From NCBI GenBank assembly GCA_947501845.1, contig CANMXP010000005.1, positions 204,079 through 268,078 on the forward strand: DNA of 64,000 nucleotides. Direction: 5' to 3'. Numbering within the stretch: position 1 is the first letter of the stretch; every line of letters starts with the position of its first letter. Source of the stretch: an uncultured Flavobacteriaceae bacterium. Lineage in GTDB: Bacteria; Bacteroidota; Bacteroidia; Flavobacteriales; Flavobacteriaceae. Positions 45,444 through 54,925 of the stretch are shown piece after piece. A model generated the notes under the pieces. It did not search any database. It had not been told where the DNA came from and was given only the letters and a program-made list of their open reading frames with translations. The translations under genes and the position numbers were made by a program.

Positions 45444-45977
45444 TTATATAAGACTTGTTTTCAACTGTTCAATTTCTTCTTCTGACATATCTAATTTATG
45501 ATAGCTTTTACTGAAAGTGCTTTTAACATAAGATAACTTATTTAAGAGATGGCTAAATTCATTTTTTATATTAGTAAGTTCCCTTTTTGTTTTATCTAAT
45601 TCGTCAGTGTAGAAGTCCAACAATTTTTCATCTTCTGTTTTAGAAGCTTGAATTTCTTCCCATTTCTTTTCAACAAATTCAGGTTCTTCCTCTTCAATAT
45701 TTTCAAATAGAGATTCTAGTTTTTCGCGTGTAGGTATTAATTGTGTTTTTTCAATATCCCTTAAAATACTCGTAAGAGCGTTTAATCTTTTATTTATAGA
45801 GCTAGTGAAAGATAAAACAGAATGATTTATAGTATCATAAGGAGAAAGTCCGGTATCCTCAAAAAAGGTAATCATATAATCTAAAGTTTCGGAGTAGCTA
45901 GGACTGGTCTTTTTAGAATATGCTTTAAACCTTTCAATGACCTTTCTCTTTAACCGAATCGCATTAAAATCATCCAT
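45444..45977 (-). CDS. BfmA/BtgA-like mobilization protein
   Basis: A 177-aa protein with an N-terminal ribbon-helix-helix-like region (FNAIRLKRKVIERFKAYSKK) and a long coiled coil (about 110-177). This matches the BfmA/BtgA family of accessory mobilization proteins in Bacteroidetes transposons. No partner relaxase (BtgB/BfmB) is seen in the window, so the mobilization system appears incomplete here. It lies in opposite orientation to the integrase across the inverted repeat. Confidence 0.75.
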   Translation of the reverse strand: MDDFNAIRLKRKVIERFKAYSKKTSPSYSETLDYMITFFEDTGLSPYDTINHSVLSFTSSINKRLNALTSILRDIEKTQLIPTREKLESLFENIEEEEPEFVEKKWEEIQASKTEDEKLLDFYTDELDKTKRELTNIKNEFSHLLNKLSYVKSTFSKSYHKLDMSEEEIEQLKTSLI

Positions 45978-46493
45978 ATCATATTGAATTGTTACAATGA
46001 AACCTTGTTATTACTGGGCTCATTTTTGTTTTTGCGTTAAATTACAAAAAATACAGTTCTTTAAAATGGTTGTATTTGATTGATTGTCAATTAAATATAT
46101 AAAACGTAACATCGCATAGCGTGTTACCCTCTTGCTTTTCCCCATAGATTCGCACTTGTCATTTACATAGAGCTTTTCTGTAAGATAAATTGACTGTTAA
46201 ATGATAATTATCTTTCATTTGGGAAAAACCTCCGTAATTGGGAAAGATTAATAATAAATGTTGTGGTGCCTCCAGTAGCATATTCTTTTACACTTAAATG
46301 TAAATACATACATCTGTATGCACATTCTTTATGTATCTTTATTTTATAAATGTGATTGTGTGTTTTTGTATACTAGTAAATATTCGAGAGCATATTTTGA
46401 GATTTAGTATTAATTAGCTTAGTACTTTAAAGATTATTACCACGCTTTAATAGTATAAAAAGTGTTATTTTTATAAAAAAACTAACCGCCAAA
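45978..46493. other. Non-coding 516-bp gap at the element boundary
   Basis: No convincing gene is visible on either strand. The gap holds a small hairpin at 46106-46127 (GTAACA-T-CGC/GCG-TGTTAC) that could be a recombination, nicking or regulatory site. The 3' part is AT-rich and must contain the promoter of the RND efflux operon; no clear TAnnTTTG element stands out close to the start. Confidence 0.55.
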
Positions 46494-48824
46494 ATGAAAA
46501 GAATCTTCATATTTTTCTTTGCACTTATTTTTCAATTAAGTTATTCCCAAAACATCAATATAGGTCTTTTAACAGATAAAGACTCACCAGAAGTTCAACC
46601 CTTATTACAGCAATTAGAAACTGAGATTAGAGCTGTTTTAGGTCAAGATAAAACAGTGAGTTTTCAAAAGGTACTTTCTAATAATTTTAGTTTAGAGAAA
46701 GCTAAAGAAAACTATCAATCTTTGATTGATGGAGATGCAGATATTATTCTCGCTTTTGGGGTCATGGATAATATTGTTTTAAGCCAACAAGAAAATTATA
46801 CTAAGCCAGTTATTGTTTTTGGTTCGATTAATTCAGATTTTATAAATCTACCACCAGAACGCAAAACATCAGAAATAAATAACATCACATACATCATAGC
46901 ACCGTTGTCTTACACAAAGGATTTGGATGCTTTTAAAACTGTTTATGATTATAAAAGCGTTGGTATTTTAATGGAGCAATATATTATAGATGCGCTTCCG
47001 TTAGAATCTGTATTTGACCCCTACTTTAAAAAAGAAGGCAAAACGTATCGTTTAATACCTTTATCAGAAAATGGAATAGAAGCTTCTGATTTGGAAGGTG
47101 TTGATGCGGTATATCTTGCAGGTGGTTTTGAATTTACCGATACGCAATTTGAGAAACTTACCTCTACAATTAATTCAAAAAAACTACCATCATTTTCTGC
47201 GAATAGGGTGAAAGATGTTGAGCGAGGCATATTGGCTACCAATCAACCCCAAACAAACTTAGATCAATTCTTTAGACGTATCGCTTTAAATGTTGAGGCG
47301 ATAACATCTGGGACAAATGCTTCAGAACTTCCGTTGTTATTAGAGTATAAAAACAAATTAACTATTAACTATAACACAGCAAAACGGATTGATTTCCCAT
47401 TACGTTATGCGATGTTAGGAACTGCCGATTTTATAGGAGGTAAATCAGAAGCAAATACCGAAAACATGATGTCTATATTGGATATTATGAATGGTGTTCT
47501 CGATAAGAATTTGAGTTTATCGTCTAGTGAAAAGAGTGTCGAATTAAGTGGTCAAGATGTTAAAACAGCTAAAAGTGGTTATTTGCCAAATGTATCTGCT
47601 GGGGTAAGTGGGATTTATCTTGACCCTAAAGTTGCTGAAATTTCAAATGGCGCAAATCCAGAGTTCTCAACATCTGGGAATGTCGTTTTAGAACAATTAA
47701 TCTATTCAGAAAGTGCTTCTGCCAATATCGATATTAGGAAAGAATTACAAAAAGCAGAACAAGCCATTTACGATACAAACGAACTCGATGCTTTATTGAA
47801 TGCTACTGTAGCTTATTTTAATGCCTTGATTTTAAAGACTAATACAAGTATTCAGAATCAAAACTTACAAGTTACTAAGCGTAATTTAGAAATAGCGGAA
47901 CAAAACTTTGAAGCAGGTGAATCTGGGAAGTCAGATGTATTACGTTTTAGAAGTCAATTAGCTCAAAATATGCAAAGCCTTATAGAAGCTAGAAATCAAT
48001 TGCAACAAGCGTTTTTCACTATTAATCAATTGATGAATGTATCGATTAGTAAAGACATTGACATTCTGGATGCTGAACTTTCCGAAGGTGTTTTTAAGAA
48101 TTATAAATATGATGACTTTTACAAGATTCTGGACGACCCGAAATTACAACCCACTTTAATTGAATTTTTAATCGAAGAAGCAAAAAACAACGCTCCTGAG
48201 TTAAAGAATATAGATTATAATTTAAATGTTACAAAACGAACCTATGACTTAAACGATTATGGTCGTTTTATACCAACAGTTGCTTTACAGGGTCAATACA
48301 GTTTGGCAATTTCTCAGTCTGGAAAGGGCTCTACTATACCATCTGGAATTCCAACAGCACCAGACGGTACTTATAATGTTGGATTAAATGTTTCGTTACC
48401 GATATTCAACCAGAACCAAAGAAATATTAATAGACAATCTGCATTGATTCAGGAAGAACAATTGGGCTTTGAAAGACAAAATATTGAATTAAACATTGAG
48501 AAAAATGTTAATGATGTGGTGCTAGATTTGATTAATCAAATAGCAAACATCGAAATTTCTAAAGTATCAGAAGAAACAGCAAAAGAAAGTTTAGACCTCA
48601 CGCAAAATGCTTACCAACAGGGCGCAGTTCCCATTATTCAGTTAATTGATGCGCAGACCAATTATTTGCAAGCGCAATTAGCAAGGTCTACAGCTAACTA
48701 TAACTATTTAATCACGTCTATGCAATTAGAACGCGCTATAGGGTACTTCTTTTTAACCCATTCTGAAGATAACAATCAAGCATTTATTCAAAGAGCCAAC
48801 CAATATATTTTAAATAAAAACTAA
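46494..48824 (+). CDS. Substrate-binding-like domain fused to TolC-family outer-membrane factor
   Basis: A 776-aa exported protein: signal peptide (to about 18, LSYSQ). A ~290-residue region follows with alternating beta-alpha order like periplasmic ABC substrate-binding proteins (INIGLLTDKDSPEVQPLLQQ, YKSVGILMEQYI, GVDAVYLAGGFEF). A TolC-like region (about 310-770) with the paired outer-membrane-efflux repeats comes next (e.g. NLEIAEQNFEAGESGKSDVL and ESLDLTQNAYQQGAVPIIQL). TolC proteins are normally ~450 aa, so the N-terminal part is a fusion. First gene of an RND operon. Confidence 0.85.
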   Translation: MKRIFIFFFALIFQLSYSQNINIGLLTDKDSPEVQPLLQQLETEIRAVLGQDKTVSFQKVLSNNFSLEKAKENYQSLIDGDADIILAFGVMDNIVLSQQENYTKPVIVFGSINSDFINLPPERKTSEINNITYIIAPLSYTKDLDAFKTVYDYKSVGILMEQYIIDALPLESVFDPYFKKEGKTYRLIPLSENGIEASDLEGVDAVYLAGGFEFTDTQFEKLTSTINSKKLPSFSANRVKDVERGILATNQPQTNLDQFFRRIALNVEAITSGTNASELPLLLEYKNKLTINYNTAKRIDFPLRYAMLGTADFIGGKSEANTENMMSILDIMNGVLDKNLSLSSSEKSVELSGQDVKTAKSGYLPNVSAGVSGIYLDPKVAEISNGANPEFSTSGNVVLEQLIYSESASANIDIRKELQKAEQAIYDTNELDALLNATVAYFNALILKTNTSIQNQNLQVTKRNLEIAEQNFEAGESGKSDVLRFRSQLAQNMQSLIEARNQLQQAFFTINQLMNVSISKDIDILDAELSEGVFKNYKYDDFYKILDDPKLQPTLIEFLIEEAKNNAPELKNIDYNLNVTKRTYDLNDYGRFIPTVALQGQYSLAISQSGKGSTIPSGIPTAPDGTYNVGLNVSLPIFNQNQRNINRQSALIQEEQLGFERQNIELNIEKNVNDVVLDLINQIANIEISKVSEETAKESLDLTQNAYQQGAVPIIQLIDAQTNYLQAQLARSTANYNYLITSMQLERAIGYFFLTHSEDNNQAFIQRANQYILNKN

Positions 48825-48830
48825 CCCATT

Positions 48831-49919
48831 ATGAAATTACACATATATAAATTGTCAATTTTAGCTTTAGTTATAAACCTTTCTTCCTGCAAGGATAAAG
48901 TAGAGGTTAAAGAAGAAGTATTGAGACCTGTTAAATATGAAGTTGTTGGAACTCCAAATGTTCAAGGCACAAGAACATATAGCGGAACAGCAAAATCTAG
49001 TAACGCCATTGGATTAAGTTTTAGAAGTGGTGGAATCATCACTAAAGTAAACCATTGGAAAGGTGCACAGGTTAAAAAAGGAACTATTATTGCAAGGTTG
49101 GATAATGTTGAGGCAAACTTAGCTTATGAGCAATCTGTTTCATCCTTAAATGCCGCTAAATCTGCCATGAATACTGCTAAGTCGAGTTTAGATAGAATTA
49201 AGTCGCTATATGAAAAAGGAAGTAATTCATTGAGTGACTATGAACAAGCAAAAAACTCCTATCAATCTGCTTTAGACCAATTTGAATCTGCAAAACGAAA
49301 TAAAAGTATACAAGCTACGCAATTAAGTTATGGTATTATAAGAGCTCCAAAAGATGGTGTAATCGTTTGGACAGATGGCGCAGTTAATGAGCAAGTTTCA
49401 GCAGGTCATCAATTCGCAGAATTAAATGCAGGCAAAGGCATGAAGGTTGAGGTTGGTTTGCCTGAGTCAGTCATTAATAAAGTGAAAGTAGATATGCCTA
49501 CCAAGATTAAGTTCTCGGCCATTGAGGACAAAGTTTTTGAAGGTAGAGTTTTTGAAGTATCACCAAGTATAGACCCCAATTCGTCTACCTATATTACAGC
49601 AGTTGCAATAATTAATCCTATTCCAGAAATTAAATCGGGCATGGCAACAAATGTCATTTTTGATTTTGAGCAAGATGAAAGTATTGCAAATGATACATTG
49701 GTTGTGCCTGTTAAGTCTGTAGGAGAAGATGGTAACGGTAATTTTGTATTTATAGTAGAATCAAGCGATGGGATAACGGGAACTGTAAAAAAACAACAAA
49801 TTGAAATTGGTGAATTAACACCATCTGGATTTGAAGTAAAAAAAGGTTTAAATTCTGGTGATAAAATAGCTACTGCTGGCTTGCAGACCTTGTTAGATGG
49901 ACAAAAAGTAAGATTATAA
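48831..49919 (+). CDS. RND efflux periplasmic adaptor (membrane fusion protein)
   Basis: A 362-aa lipoprotein adaptor joining the inner-membrane pump to the TolC-like channel. The leader ends INLSSC (Cys about 20). It has a biotinyl-lipoyl-like half (SFRSGGIITKVNHWKGAQVK), a coiled-coil hairpin (about 85-150), the second lipoyl half (IIRAPKDGVIVWTDGAVNEQ), a beta-barrel and a membrane-proximal domain (VPVKSVGEDGNGNFVFIVES). It starts 6 nt after the TolC fusion gene. Substrate class unknown. Confidence 0.93.
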   Translation: MKLHIYKLSILALVINLSSCKDKVEVKEEVLRPVKYEVVGTPNVQGTRTYSGTAKSSNAIGLSFRSGGIITKVNHWKGAQVKKGTIIARLDNVEANLAYEQSVSSLNAAKSAMNTAKSSLDRIKSLYEKGSNSLSDYEQAKNSYQSALDQFESAKRNKSIQATQLSYGIIRAPKDGVIVWTDGAVNEQVSAGHQFAELNAGKGMKVEVGLPESVINKVKVDMPTKIKFSAIEDKVFEGRVFEVSPSIDPNSSTYITAVAIINPIPEIKSGMATNVIFDFEQDESIANDTLVVPVKSVGEDGNGNFVFIVESSDGITGTVKKQQIEIGELTPSGFEVKKGLNSGDKIATAGLQTLLDGQKVRL

Positions 49920-49938
49920 TAACTAAAAAACTAACCTT

Positions 49939-52900
49939 ATGAATCTTACTGAATTTTCGATAAATCGTAATCGTGTTGTATTAAGTATTTTGGCTGTAGT
50001 TATGGTGATGGGTATGTTGTTTTATGCCTCATTGTCGAGAGATAGTATGCCACCTTATACCATACGAGTAGCATCAATTGTATCATCTTTCCCTGGGGCA
50101 AGTCCAGAACGTGTTGAAGAATTAGTTAGTGATAAAATTGAAAAAGTAGCACAGGAATTACCCGAATTAAAAGTAGTAAAAAGTACATCTCGTACAGGAC
50201 TTTCAGTCGTTCAGGTAGAACTTAAAATGGAAGTTAAGCCAGAAGAACTACAACCTGTTTGGGATAGACTTCGCAGAAAGTTAAGCACCATTCAGGGCTT
50301 ACCAAGTAATGTGAGCCCTCAATTACAGGATGATGGTATTGGTGAAGTATTTGGTATTGCTGTTGGTTTAATTTCTGATGGTTATGACTATACAGAAATG
50401 AAAGATTATGCAGATGACTTGAGAGACGATTTAATAAAACTTGAAGATGCTGCTAAAGTTGAATTGAATGGTGCGCAGGAAGAACGTGTTTTTGTTGAGT
50501 TTGAAAACACCAAATTAAAAACCTACGGACTAACATCAAGCAGATTAAAAAATATTATAGGTAGCACTAATATACTTAGCTCTGGAGGAACTATTAATGT
50601 TGAAGCAGAACGTATTATTTTGGAGCCCACAGGGAATTTCAATGATTTAAAGTCCATACAGGAGATGTTAATCCCCGTTGGAGAAAATGGACAAGTTATA
50701 GCTCTTGAAGATATTACTACAGTGAAAAAAGGGTATATCAATCCACCAAAACAAAAGGTACGCATCAATGGTATGGATGCTATTTCATTACATGTGTCTT
50801 TAAAAGAAGGTGCTAATATTATTAAGTTAGGAGAAGAAATTGATGTGTTGCTTGGGGAGTGGCAAGATAAATTACCAGTTGGTTTAGAAGTATCTCGTTT
50901 AGCATCAATTGATAAATACATCGATTTAAAGATTAGTGATTTTATTGGCAACTTATTACAGGCTATTGCTATCGTATTAGCAGTCATGCTTTTCTTTTTA
51001 GGACTAAGAACAGGATTGGTTATTGCAAGTTTAATTCCAATAGTTACCATAACAACGTTGATGGTTATGGGGTTAATCGATGTGGGGCTGAATCAAATTT
51101 CGTTAGCCGCTTTAATTATGGCTTTGGGAATGATGGTAGATAATGCCATAGTTGTTGCAGAATCAGTCATGGTAAAAATGGAAGCAGGTATTCCCGTTAA
51201 GAAAGCTGCAATTGATTCATGCTCAGAATTATTTACGCCGTTATTGATTTCCACATTAACAACATCTGCTGCCTTTTTAGCATTCTTTATGGCAGAATCT
51301 GTTATGGGTGATATTATGGGCCCTATTTTCGTGGTAATTACTATTGCGCTTTTATCGTCATGGATTATCGCATTGAGTATCATTACACTATTTTGTGTCT
51401 TTTTCCTAAAAGTAAAACCAAAGGAAGCAGGAAAAGTAAGCTTCTTAGATAGACTCATTAATGGCTTAAAACTCAAGTATAAAAATTTAATTTTATTAGC
51501 TCTTAATTGGAAAAAATCGGTTTTAGTACTTATTGTTTTTATGTTCTTTTTATCCATTTTCGGATTTGGACTATTAGGCTTTGTGTTCTTCCCAGATAGT
51601 GACCGTAATATGATAACGGTTGATATCAATTTACCAGAGAATACTAAAATTGAGAACACAACATCTGTGGTTTTAGCACTTGAAGACTTTATGCAGAAAG
51701 AGCTGAAAGTTACCGAAGATAAACCAGATGGTATTGTAGATTGGTCGGCCTACATTGGTGAAGGTCCTTCAGCTTACGATTTAGGTTATAATGCCGATGA
51801 AGCAAATTCCAATTATGCCCATATTTTAATTAATACGTCTTCTTTTTTGGTGAATAATAACATGATTGAAAAATTAGATGCCTTCAGTTTTGAAAACTTT
51901 CCTAATGCCGATATTAAAGTTGGTTTGCTAGGTTCAGGTGGAGGTGGAACACCTGTTGAAATTGAAGTTTCTGGAGATGACCCCGATAAATTAGCAAGTA
52001 TCTCCGAAGCTATTAAAGCGAAGTTGTTTACCATTTCTGGGACAAAAAATATTAAAGACGATTGGGGACCCAAAGGGAAAAAGTTTGTTATAGATATAGA
52101 CCCTAATAAAGCACAAACTGCTGGTATTACCAATCAAGATATTGCAACGTCTCTACAAACTGTTTTAGATGGTTTTCAAGCAGGGGAATATCGCGAAGGC
52201 GATAAATCTATCCCTATTGTAATGAAGAGTAATCAAAGTAAACAGCAATCCTTATCTTCATTAGAAAGCTTAAATATATATGCACAAAGTTCGGGAAAAA
52301 GTGTGCCTCTACTTCAAGTAGCATCTATAATTCCTCAATGGCAATATTCAAAAATAAAACGTGTTGATTTAACTAGAACAATTAAAGTATCAAGTGAATT
52401 AACAACTACGGGTAATGCTTCCGAGGTAACACAAGCCATAACACCTTGGCTTGATGAGCAGAAAGAAATTTGGGGTAAAGACTATACTTATGAATTAGGA
52501 GGAGATGCTAAAAGTTCTGCCGAAAACATGGGGGCAGTTGCCAACTATTTACCACTTTCAGCTTTCATTATTGTAATGCTATTAATCATTCAATTTAATT
52601 CTTTTAGAAAAATGGTGATGATTGTTTGTACCATTCCGTTGGGAGTTATTGGGATGGTTTTAGGGCTTTTACTATTCGGTGTGCCTTTTGGGTTTATGGC
52701 GTTTTTAGGCGTTATTTCCCTTGCAGGTATTGTTATCAATAATGCCATCGTTTTAGTAGATAGAATTGAGATCGAAGAATCGGAATTAAAACGTAAACCA
52801 CAAGATGCTATAATAGCAGCATGTTTACAACGTTTTAGGCCTATTTTGTTAGCAACTTTTACCACCGTTTTAGGTTTAGTGCCTTTATATCTTGGTGGAG

Positions 52901-53049
52901 GCGAAATGTGGGAACCTATGGCGGTAACCATCATGATTGGTCTATTGTTTGGAACTGTAATAACTTTATTATTTATACCTGCTTTTTATAGTGTGATGTA
53001 TAAAGTGAATTATAAGGGTTACGAGTTTAATGATAACCTTTTAGACTAG
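49939..53049 (+). CDS. RND efflux transporter permease (AcrB-like)
   Basis: A 1036-aa inner-membrane proton-driven pump with 12 TM helices and two large periplasmic loops. TM4 carries ALGMMVDNAIVVAESVM, with Asp at the proton-relay position and Asn where AcrB has a second Asp. The internal repeat has SLAGIVINNAIVLVDRIE. Length is as in the hydrophobe/amphiphile family. It follows the adaptor by 19 nt, and the channel gene starts 2 nt after its stop. A regulator is not adjacent. Confidence 0.93.
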   Translation: MNLTEFSINRNRVVLSILAVVMVMGMLFYASLSRDSMPPYTIRVASIVSSFPGASPERVEELVSDKIEKVAQELPELKVVKSTSRTGLSVVQVELKMEVKPEELQPVWDRLRRKLSTIQGLPSNVSPQLQDDGIGEVFGIAVGLISDGYDYTEMKDYADDLRDDLIKLEDAAKVELNGAQEERVFVEFENTKLKTYGLTSSRLKNIIGSTNILSSGGTINVEAERIILEPTGNFNDLKSIQEMLIPVGENGQVIALEDITTVKKGYINPPKQKVRINGMDAISLHVSLKEGANIIKLGEEIDVLLGEWQDKLPVGLEVSRLASIDKYIDLKISDFIGNLLQAIAIVLAVMLFFLGLRTGLVIASLIPIVTITTLMVMGLIDVGLNQISLAALIMALGMMVDNAIVVAESVMVKMEAGIPVKKAAIDSCSELFTPLLISTLTTSAAFLAFFMAESVMGDIMGPIFVVITIALLSSWIIALSIITLFCVFFLKVKPKEAGKVSFLDRLINGLKLKYKNLILLALNWKKSVLVLIVFMFFLSIFGFGLLGFVFFPDSDRNMITVDINLPENTKIENTTSVVLALEDFMQKELKVTEDKPDGIVDWSAYIGEGPSAYDLGYNADEANSNYAHILINTSSFLVNNNMIEKLDAFSFENFPNADIKVGLLGSGGGGTPVEIEVSGDDPDKLASISEAIKAKLFTISGTKNIKDDWGPKGKKFVIDIDPNKAQTAGITNQDIATSLQTVLDGFQAGEYREGDKSIPIVMKSNQSKQQSLSSLESLNIYAQSSGKSVPLLQVASIIPQWQYSKIKRVDLTRTIKVSSELTTTGNASEVTQAITPWLDEQKEIWGKDYTYELGGDAKSSAENMGAVANYLPLSAFIIVMLLIIQFNSFRKMVMIVCTIPLGVIGMVLGLLLFGVPFGFMAFLGVISLAGIVINNAIVLVDRIEIEESELKRKPQDAIIAACLQRFRPILLATFTTVLGLVPLYLGGGEMWEPMAVTIMIGLLFGTVITLLFIPAFYSVMYKVNYKGYEFNDNLLD

Positions 53050-53051
53050 TA

Positions 53052-53705
53052 ATGCTAAAGCGTTTATATCCATACCGTTTTGAGATATTCTTTTTTAGTC
53101 AGGTGGCTATTTTATTTGGTTCTTTAATTGTACCATCAATTATTTTTGAAACGTTTTTATCTCCTGCATTATTTCTATTGAATCTATTAGCAGGAATGGT
53201 GCTTTTATCAAAGCAGAAAAAAACCATGTGGTTTTTAGTACTATTACTTGTTATTAGTGCTTTGTTATTAGGTTCAAATTTGATAGAAACGACTAATGAC
53301 GCTTTAGTAGGGCTTATTGAAATGGGGACTTACTTTTTGTTTTATGTTGTAGTAACATCGGAAATTATAAAGCAAGTATGGCAAGCAAAAAAAGTAAGTA
53401 AAAATGTAATATTTGGACTGGTTAGCGGATATATTTCTCTTGGTTTAATTGGCTTTTTTATTTGTTTGAGCATAGAAATGGCTTATCCCAATTCGTTTTC
53501 AGGATTAATAGAGGGGATTTCAATTACAGAAAATTTAATGTATTACAGCTATATCACATTATTAACTATTGGGTATGGCGATATTTTACCCATAAGTGCA
53601 TTAGCACATAAAGCAGCTATTTTAATTGGTTTAATGGGACAAATATACTTAGTGGTAATTACGGCTATAGTAGTTGGAAAGTACATTAATCAATCCTCTA
53701 AGTAA
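53052..53705 (+). CDS. Two-TM potassium channel family protein
   Basis: A 217-aa inner-membrane protein with about six hydrophobic segments. The last two flank a pore loop carrying a K+ selectivity-type filter (YITLLTIGYGDILPISALAH), ending in LVVITAIVVGKYI. There is no cytoplasmic RCK domain, so gating is unknown. It starts 2 nt after the RND permease and is clearly co-transcribed with the pump, an unusual association whose purpose is not obvious. Confidence 0.85.
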   Translation: MLKRLYPYRFEIFFFSQVAILFGSLIVPSIIFETFLSPALFLLNLLAGMVLLSKQKKTMWFLVLLLVISALLLGSNLIETTNDALVGLIEMGTYFLFYVVVTSEIIKQVWQAKKVSKNVIFGLVSGYISLGLIGFFICLSIEMAYPNSFSGLIEGISITENLMYYSYITLLTIGYGDILPISALAHKAAILIGLMGQIYLVVITAIVVGKYINQSSK

Positions 53706-53797
53706 GCTATAAAAGATAGATGCGAGTTTATTTTTAACGATTAATAAATTTAAAAATAGATGTATCTTGCAATAAAATAACCTTTAATTTTAAAGAT

Positions 53798-54478
53798 TTG
53801 AAAGAAATAAAAAAAGTAACCCTATTAGTAGTTTTAGTGATGTTTATAACTAATTGTGCATCAGTAAAGCTCGCAAATTCATGGAATTCTGAAAACTTCG
53901 ATACCACTAAAGCTAGAAAGATTTTAGTTGTGGCAAGAGATAATGATATGGATGTAAGAACTTCTTATGAAAACGCTATGGTTTCAAAATTAAAGGAAGA
54001 AGGTGTTGATGTCGTTGCTGCATATGAACTATTTCCTGATTTAAAGGAAAATAAAAATAGAAGTCAAGAAGAGATTGATGCCATCGTTAAAAATTTTAAA
54101 TCCAAAGGTATTAATGCAATTATATTAACTGCACTAAAAGACACAAAAGTTGAAGAGTCTCAACCTCAAAGCAATTCTAATAATTACATTTCTACAGCTA
54201 ATATTGGTAAATATGGGATTAGTTTTACCGATTATTATAATGTACATTCCATAGAATATATAAGTAGAGGCCTAAAGCCTGTATATAATGATAATCAAGA
54301 TTTAGTAACTCATCTATCTTCAGCTACTTATATTCTTGAAGCTGTTGTTTATGATTTAGCTTTGGCAAAAAAGGAACAATTAGTGGGTGTATTCGAAATA
54401 GAAGCAACCGATCCTTCATCAGGAAAACAAGTATTAAATAAATTCGCAACATTAATTTCAAAACAATTTAAAAAATAG
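53798..54478 (+). CDS. Lipoprotein of unknown function
   Basis: A 226-aa putative lipoprotein starting at TTG (no better ATG upstream). The leader MKEIKKVTLLVVLVMFITNC gives Cys at about 20, then ASVKLANSWNSENFDTT. The mature part has an alpha/beta pattern (KILVVARDNDMDVRTSYENA, AIILTALKDTKVEE), somewhat like DUF4136-type envelope lipoproteins. It lies 92 bp after the channel gene and just before two small genes on the same strand. No specific function recognised. Confidence 0.75.
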   Translation: MKEIKKVTLLVVLVMFITNCASVKLANSWNSENFDTTKARKILVVARDNDMDVRTSYENAMVSKLKEEGVDVVAAYELFPDLKENKNRSQEEIDAIVKNFKSKGINAIILTALKDTKVEESQPQSNSNNYISTANIGKYGISFTDYYNVHSIEYISRGLKPVYNDNQDLVTHLSSATYILEAVVYDLALAKKEQLVGVFEIEATDPSSGKQVLNKFATLISKQFKK

Positions 54479-54916
54479 ATGATTATGAGCCCAATTAAAT
54501 CGTTGTTAATACTTAGCTTAATTTTAGTAACTATAAATGGGTTTTCACAACGGAAAACTCAGGAACAGAAAGAAAAGGAAAATAATAAAGTTGAACTTTA
54601 TACACCAGAAGAAAAAGATAATTTACAAGACTTCTATGCAGAAGAAGTAGATAAAATGAAATTATCTGAAGAAGAAAGGGACGAATATTATAGTACTTTA
54701 TTGTTTTACACCCATAGTATGTCTAGACTTGATGATAAGGATAAAGGCTATACGCAATCAGAAATTTTAGAAAAATTTAATACTTTGCATTTTAAAATGA
54801 ATGAAAAAATGAAGACGTTATTAAAGCCAGAACAATACGTTATTCATCTTGAAACTTTTAATAGAATAATATATAGTGTAAGTAGAAAAACAAGTTTATT
54901 TAATCAAAAAGAATAG
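54479..54916 (+). CDS. Small exported helical protein
   Basis: A 145-aa protein whose ATG follows the previous stop codon directly, so it is translationally coupled. The signal peptide (about 1-23, VTINGFSQ) is followed by a charged helical body (LQDFYAEEVDKMKLSEEERD, KFNTLHFKMNEKMKTLLKPE). A second ATG two codons in is an alternative start. The style resembles Spy/CpxP-like or other small periplasmic helical proteins, but no diagnostic LTxxQ motif is seen, so I leave it unassigned. Confidence 0.72.
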   Translation: MIMSPIKSLLILSLILVTINGFSQRKTQEQKEKENNKVELYTPEEKDNLQDFYAEEVDKMKLSEEERDEYYSTLLFYTHSMSRLDDKDKGYTQSEILEKFNTLHFKMNEKMKTLLKPEQYVIHLETFNRIIYSVSRKTSLFNQKE

Positions 54917-54925
54917 GTATAAAAT

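Noticed and set aside
50523..52133. Minus-strand ORFs of 106-188 codons opposite the RND permease
   Set aside because: Mirror frames of a strongly conserved transporter; composition is typical of shadow ORFs.
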